DNA from: Piscinibacter defluvii
GTDB lineage: Bacteria > Pseudomonadota > Gammaproteobacteria > Burkholderiales > Burkholderiaceae_C
Assembly: GCF_004011805.1 (NCBI RefSeq)
Contig: NZ_RCHJ01000003.1
Span: 62,001-126,000 of the forward strand
DNA length: 64,000 bases
Reading direction: 5' to 3'
Shown here: positions 60,211-64,000 of the stretch, one piece after another
Position numbering within the stretch: the first letter of the stretch is position 1
Layout: the number at the start of each line of letters is the position of its first letter
Program-made: the position numbers and the translations under genes
The notes under the pieces: model-generated
Databases searched by the model: none
Told to the model about the DNA's origin: nothing
Seen by the model: the letters and a program-made list of their open reading frames with translations, nothing else

Positions 60211-60954
60211 ATGAGCGACGTCTGCATCGAGTTCGAGGATGTTCTGGCCGGCTACGGCGAGTTCATGATCCTCAACAACCTCAGCTTCCAGGCCAAGCGC
60301 GGCAAGATCACCCTCCTGCTGGGCCCGAACGGCGCCGGCAAGTCCACCGTGCTGAAGACGCTCTTCGGCCTGCTCAAGGTGCGGCAGGGCCGCATCAAGC
60401 TGGACGGCCAGGAGATCACCGGCGCCGGCGCGAAGGAACTGCTGGTGCGGCACGGCATCGCCTTCGTGCCGCAGGGCCGCAACCTGTTCGGTGCACTGAC
60501 GGCCTACGAGAACCTCGAGCTCGGCGGCATCACCTTGGGCATGAAGACCACGCACGAGCGCATCCCCGAGGTGCTCGAGCTCTTTCCGCGCGTCAAGGAG
60601 CGGCTGCACTCGGCGGCGGCCTCGCTCTCGGGCGGCGAGCAGAAGCAGCTCGAGGTGGGCCGCGCGCTGCTGCTGCGGCCCAAGGTGCTGCTGATCGACG
60701 AGCCCTCGATCGGCCTCTCGCCGCTGGTCGTGCAGGACGTGTTCCGGCTCCTGCGCCGCCTGGCGGACGAGCAGGGCGTGACCGTGCTCATGGTCGAGCA
60801 GAACGTCAAGAGTGCACTGAAGATGGCCGACGAGGCGATCGCGCTCGAGTCCGGCCGCCTGGTGCTGCACAAGCCGGCCGACGAACTGCTGTCCGACCCG
60901 CAGCTCGAGCGGCTCTTTCTGGGGGGTGCCCATGCGGCCCCGGTGCCGACCTGA
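60211..60954 (+). CDS. livF: ABC transporter ATP-binding protein LivF
   Basis: A 247-residue partner ATPase. Walker A is GPNGAGKSTVLKTL, the signature LSGGEQKQLEVGRALLL, Walker B KVLLIDEPSIGLSP and the H-loop VEQNVKSALKMADE. It ends GRLVLHKPADELLSDPQLERLFLGG, as LivF proteins do. It is the last gene of the livKHMGF operon and pairs with LivG on LivHM. Confidence 0.95.
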   Translation: MSDVCIEFEDVLAGYGEFMILNNLSFQAKRGKITLLLGPNGAGKSTVLKTLFGLLKVRQGRIKLDGQEITGAGAKELLVRHGIAFVPQGRNLFGALTAYENLELGGITLGMKTTHERIPEVLELFPRVKERLHSAAASLSGGEQKQLEVGRALLLRPKVLLIDEPSIGLSPLVVQDVFRLLRRLADEQGVTVLMVEQNVKSALKMADEAIALESGRLVLHKPADELLSDPQLERLFLGGAHAAPVPT

Positions 60955-61010
60955 GCCGGGGCACGGCGGCGGCCTTGCCGCAGGCCGTCGGCATCCCCTA
61001 GACTGGCGTC

Positions 61011-61691
61011 ATGAACCAGTCAGTACATTCGGCCCCGGCCAAGGCCGCGCGCGCGGCGCGGCGTGGCGATGCGGTGCGCATCAACGACCCCGAGCGCACC
61101 CGCGCCGAGATCCTGGAGGCCGCGACCCAGGAGTTCGCCGAGAAAGGCCTGGCCGGTGCGCGGGTGGACCTGATCGCCGAGGCGACGCGCACCAGCAAGC
61201 GCATGATCTATTACTACTTCGGCAGCAAGGAAGGCCTGTACATCGCCGTGCTGGAGCAGGAGTACCGGCGCATCCGCGAGACCGAGGCACGCCTGCACCT
61301 CGACGACCTGCCGCCCGAGGACGCGCTGCGCAAGCTGGTCGGCTCGACGGTGGACTATCACCTCGGTCACCCCGCCTTCACGCGCCTGGTGATGACCGAG
61401 AACATCCACCGCGGCGAGTACCTCGCGCAGAGCCAGGTGATCCAGTCGCTCAACGTGCCGGCCATCGATGCGGTGCGTGCCGTCTACGAGCGCGGCCTGG
61501 CGGCCGGGGTGTTCCGCAGCGGCATCGACCCGGTGGACCTGCACATGTCTATCTCCGCGCTGGCGCTGTTCAACGTGGCCAACAAGCACACCTTCTCGCT
61601 GATCTTCAAGCGCAACCTGGACAGCCCCGCGGTGATGATCGCGCGCCGCGACAGCATCGTGGAGATGGTGGTCAGATTCGTCCGGAAGTGA
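61011..61691 (+). CDS. TetR/AcrR-family regulator
   Basis: A 226-residue repressor. The helix-turn-helix is AATQEFAEKGLAGARVDLIAEATRTSKRMIYYYFGSKEGLY, starting near residue 37, and a TetR_C-type helical effector domain follows with FTRLVMTENIHRGEYLAQSQ. A proposed operator lies downstream at 61743-61758, before the TRAP operon, so it may regulate that transporter. Its own promoter lies about 56 bp after livF. Confidence 0.88.
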   Translation: MNQSVHSAPAKAARAARRGDAVRINDPERTRAEILEAATQEFAEKGLAGARVDLIAEATRTSKRMIYYYFGSKEGLYIAVLEQEYRRIRETEARLHLDDLPPEDALRKLVGSTVDYHLGHPAFTRLVMTENIHRGEYLAQSQVIQSLNVPAIDAVRAVYERGLAAGVFRSGIDPVDLHMSISALALFNVANKHTFSLIFKRNLDSPAVMIARRDSIVEMVVRFVRK

Positions 61692-61742
61692 GCTGACCGG
61701 CGGCGTGTGCAACCGATGAGTGCGGGTTTACCCCATGTCAAA

Positions 61743-61758
61743 TACTAACTAGTTCGTA
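61743..61758. promoter_or_regulatory. TetR-type operator before the TRAP operon
   Basis: TACTAACTAGTTCGTA is a 16-bp palindrome apart from one mismatched pair, centred on AACTAGTT. It is unusually AT-rich, 75 bp before the TRAP small-permease ATG and 50 bp after the tetR stop. Confidence 0.6.
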
Positions 61759-61832
61759 CATTATCTCGGCATCGCCGGGGCGGCAGGCTGGATCACGCCG
61801 CCGCAACCCGGCAGGAGACGAGGAGACAAGGC

Positions 61833-62417
61833 ATGAATCGCTTGATCGATGGCTACTGCAGGCTGCTCGACCGTGCCATCGCGCTGCTGCTGGCGGTGAT
61901 GGTGGTGCTGGTGTTCGGCAACGTCGTGCTGCGCTACGCCTTCAATTCGGGCATCACCGTCAGCGAGGAGCTGTCGCGCTGGCTGTTCGTGTGGATGACC
62001 TTCCTCGGCGCGATCGTCGCGCTAAAGGAGCATGGCCATCTCGGCACCGACATGCTGGTCTCGCGCCTGCCGCGCTGGGGCAAGCGGGCCTGCCTGGTCG
62101 CCGGCCAGCTGCTGATGCTGTGGGTGACCTGGCTGCTGTTCTCCGGCGCGCTGACGCAGGCGCGCATCAACGCCGACGTCGAGGCACCGGTGACGGGCGC
62201 CTCGATGGGCATCTTCTACGCCTCGGGCATCGTGTTCGCAGTGTCGGCCGGCGTGCTGCTGCTGCGCGAGCTGTGGCGCGCCGTGTCGGGGCAGGTGAGC
62301 GACCGCGACCTGGTGATGGTGCAGGAGTCCGAGGACCTCGCCGCCGTCGAGGAACTGCACATCGGCGAGCAGCCGCCGATCGGCCAGGGGCCGAACTCGA
62401 TGCCGTTCCGCCGCTGA
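61833..62417 (+). CDS. dctQ: TRAP transporter small permease (DctQ)
   Basis: A 194-residue protein with four helices. VFGNVVLRYAFNSGITVSEELSRWLFVWMTFLGAIVALKEHGHLG is the DctQ signature. After the fourth helix it has a longer acidic tail (QESEDLAAVEELHIGEQPP) than most. It forms the small membrane subunit with DctM. It is preceded by GGAGACGAGGAG. Confidence 0.9.
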   Translation: MNRLIDGYCRLLDRAIALLLAVMVVLVFGNVVLRYAFNSGITVSEELSRWLFVWMTFLGAIVALKEHGHLGTDMLVSRLPRWGKRACLVAGQLLMLWVTWLLFSGALTQARINADVEAPVTGASMGIFYASGIVFAVSAGVLLLRELWRAVSGQVSDRDLVMVQESEDLAAVEELHIGEQPPIGQGPNSMPFRR

Positions 62418-62438
62418 ACCCGCCGCCAGGAGACCGCC

Positions 62439-63719
62439 ATGACCATCTTCGTCTTCCTCGGCTCGCTGCTCGGCGCGATGGCGCTGGGCATCCCGATCGC
62501 CTATGCGCTGCTGCTCTCGGGTGCCGCGCTGATGGTGCACCTGGACATGTTCGACGCGCAGATCCTGGCGCAGAACGTGATCGAGGGCGCCAACAGCTTC
62601 CCGCTGCTGGCGGTGCCGTTCTTCATGCTGGCCGGCGAGATCATGAACGTCGGCGGGCTGTCGCGCCGCATCGTCAAGCTCGCGCTGTCGCTGGTCGGCC
62701 ACGTGCGCGGCGGGCTCGGCTTCGTCGCCATCCTCGCCGCCTGCCTGCTCGCGGCGCTGTCGGGCTCGGCCGTGGCCGACACCGCGGCGCTGGCCGCGCT
62801 GCTGCTGCCGATGATGGTCAAGGCCGGCCACGACAAGGCCAGGGCGGGCGGCCTGATCGCCTGCGCCGGCATCATCGCCCCGGTGATCCCGCCCTCGATC
62901 GCCTTCGTGATCTTCGGCGTCGCCGCCAACGTCTCGATCGGCAAGCTGTTCCTGGCCGGCATCGTGCCGGGGCTGCTGATGGGCCTGTCGATCGCCATCG
63001 CCTGGTGGTGGGTGGTCAAGCGCGAGGCCATCGTGCCGCCGCCCAAGGCGAGCCGCGCCGAGCGGCTGCACGCGCTGAAGGATTCGTTCTGGGCCCTGCT
63101 GCTGCCGGTGATCGTGCTCGTGGGCCTGAAGCTCGGCGTGTTCACGCCCACCGAGGCGGCCGTCGTGGCCGCGGTCTACGCGCTGCTGGTCTCGACGCTG
63201 GTCTACCGCGAGCTGAAGTGGCACCAGCTCACCGAGGTGTTCGTCAGCGCCGCCAAGACCACCGCGGTGATCATGTTCCTGGTCGCCGCCGCGATGGTCA
63301 GCGCCTGGCTGATCACGGTGGCCGACATCCCGAGCAAGATGATCGGCCTGCTCGAGCCCTTCATGGACAACCAGACGCTGCTGCTGATCGCCATCATGCT
63401 GCTGGTGATCGCGGTGGGCACCGCGATGGACATGACACCGACCATCCTGATCCTGACGCCGGTGCTGATGCCGGTGGTCAAGGCGGCTGGCATCGACCCG
63501 GTCTACTTCGGCGTGCTGTTCGTGATGAACAACGCCATCGGCCTGGTGACGCCGCCGGTGGGCACGGTGCTCAACGTCGTGGCCGGCGTCGGAAAGATGA
63601 AGATGGACGACGTGACGCGCGGCGTGCTGCCGTTCATGGCCGCGCAGTTCATCGTGCTGTTCCTGCTCGTGCTGTTCCCCTCGATCGTGACCGTGCCGGC
63701 ACGCTGGTTCTACGGCTGA
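62439..63719 (+). CDS. dctM: TRAP transporter large permease (DctM)
   Basis: A 426-residue protein with about twelve helices. FPLLAVPFFMLAGEIMNVGGLSRR and AALSGSAVADTAALAALLLPMM are family hallmarks; IIAPVIPPSIAFVIFGV and NAIGLVTPPVGTVLNVVAGV follow. It uses the sodium or proton gradient to import a carboxylate. It begins 21 bp after dctQ. Confidence 0.94.
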   Translation: MTIFVFLGSLLGAMALGIPIAYALLLSGAALMVHLDMFDAQILAQNVIEGANSFPLLAVPFFMLAGEIMNVGGLSRRIVKLALSLVGHVRGGLGFVAILAACLLAALSGSAVADTAALAALLLPMMVKAGHDKARAGGLIACAGIIAPVIPPSIAFVIFGVAANVSIGKLFLAGIVPGLLMGLSIAIAWWWVVKREAIVPPPKASRAERLHALKDSFWALLLPVIVLVGLKLGVFTPTEAAVVAAVYALLVSTLVYRELKWHQLTEVFVSAAKTTAVIMFLVAAAMVSAWLITVADIPSKMIGLLEPFMDNQTLLLIAIMLLVIAVGTAMDMTPTILILTPVLMPVVKAAGIDPVYFGVLFVMNNAIGLVTPPVGTVLNVVAGVGKMKMDDVTRGVLPFMAAQFIVLFLLVLFPSIVTVPARWFYG

Positions 63720-63766
63720 GCGCCGGCCGACTTTCCCTCCCACCCCACCCGACCCGGAGACAACCC

Positions 63767-64000
63767 ATGAAGCGCCTGTTCCTCAAGACCGTCCTGGCCG
63801 CCGTCGCGGCCGCTGCGTTCGGCCATGCCGCCGCGCAGGAGCGCACCATCAAGTTCGCGACCCAGAACCCCAAGGGCCACCCGATCGTGATCGGCATGGA
63901 GAAGTTCGCCGAGCTCGTCGCCGCCAAGAGCGGCGGCAAGATCAAGGTGCAGATGTTCCCCGGCGGCGTGCTCGGCGGCGACCAGCAGAACGTCTCGGCG
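63767..64000 (+). CDS. dctP: TRAP transporter substrate-binding protein (DctP), 3'-truncated by window edge
   Basis: The first 78 codons only. The signal peptide MKRLFLKTVLAAVAAAAFGH ends near AAAQ, and the mature part starts ERTIKFATQNPKGHPIVIGM followed by EKFAELVAAKSGGKIKVQMFPGGVLG, the standard DctP opening. It would deliver the carboxylate to DctQM. The ligand-defining region is outside the window. Confidence 0.92.
   Translation, partial: MKRLFLKTVLAAVAAAAFGHAAAQERTIKFATQNPKGHPIVIGMEKFAELVAAKSGGKIKVQMFPGGVLGGDQQNVSA

Overview
The window comes from a very GC-rich Gram-negative bacterium, most likely a betaproteobacterium of the order Burkholderiales. This rests on the gene content: LPS core genes waaC and waaA, an ImuA/ImuB pair, TRAP and Liv-type transporters, and many LysR, IclR and AraC regulators around aromatic and acyl-CoA catabolism. 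Nearly all codons end in G or C, so most long antisense reading frames are shadows of real genes. No prophage, integrase, CRISPR array or intact insertion sequence was seen.

Layout. 1-2.8 kb: a truncated Asp-box beta-propeller protein, a B12-binding regulator-like protein and a DMT exporter. 3.1-14.4 kb: a leftward aromatic-degradation block. It holds two copies of a flavin monooxygenase plus small DUF2783 protein module, homogentisate dioxygenase, fumarylacetoacetase, a PLP phospho-lyase and a small-molecule kinase, with a divergent IclR regulator. 14.4-22.1 kb: an AraC regulator divergent from a DUF1329 / DUF1302 / MMPL / YCF48 envelope module. 22.1-28.4 kb: aldehyde dehydrogenase, omega-aminotransferase, amino-acid permease, a Tm-1-like protein and a HAD hydrolase. 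28.5-34.3 kb: a leftward CoA-transferase / MaoC / VOC / reductase operon, its divergent LysR gene, and a graveyard of decayed genes with an 88-bp MITE-like element. 34.4-37.5 kb: CPBP protease, a lipoprotein hydrolase and tRNA-Ala. 37.5-46.5 kb: an alpha/beta hydrolase, a rubrerythrin / FeS oxidoreductase / DUF3501 set, RarD, and a four-gene 2-oxoacid:acceptor oxidoreductase with a fused GltD-ferredoxin subunit. 46.6-55.5 kb: a membrane protein, YchJ, a MarR-GNAT fusion, SOS-controlled imuAB, a TauE permease, phosphohexomutase, waaC and waaA. 55.4-64 kb: an IclR regulator divergent from livKHMGF, a TetR regulator and a TRAP transporter cut by the right edge.

How the genes may work together. 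The 3-14 kb block fits formation of homogentisate by an MhaAB-like two-component hydroxylase and its cleavage by HmgA and FahA. The linked kinase and phospho-lyase suggest, by inference, a route from a beta-hydroxylated aryl-ethylamine to an aryl-acetaldehyde feeding the same pathway.

The most unusual observation is an 83-bp element present twice, about 49 kb apart and on opposite strands. Each time it sits between two cistrons of an operon. It carries a Shine-Dalgarno-like sequence and two hairpins, one with a compensatory base pair change, and it forms a tiny ORF that overlaps the upstream stop and the downstream start by ATGA/GTGA. It looks like a translation-coupling linker element; I know of no named family for it.
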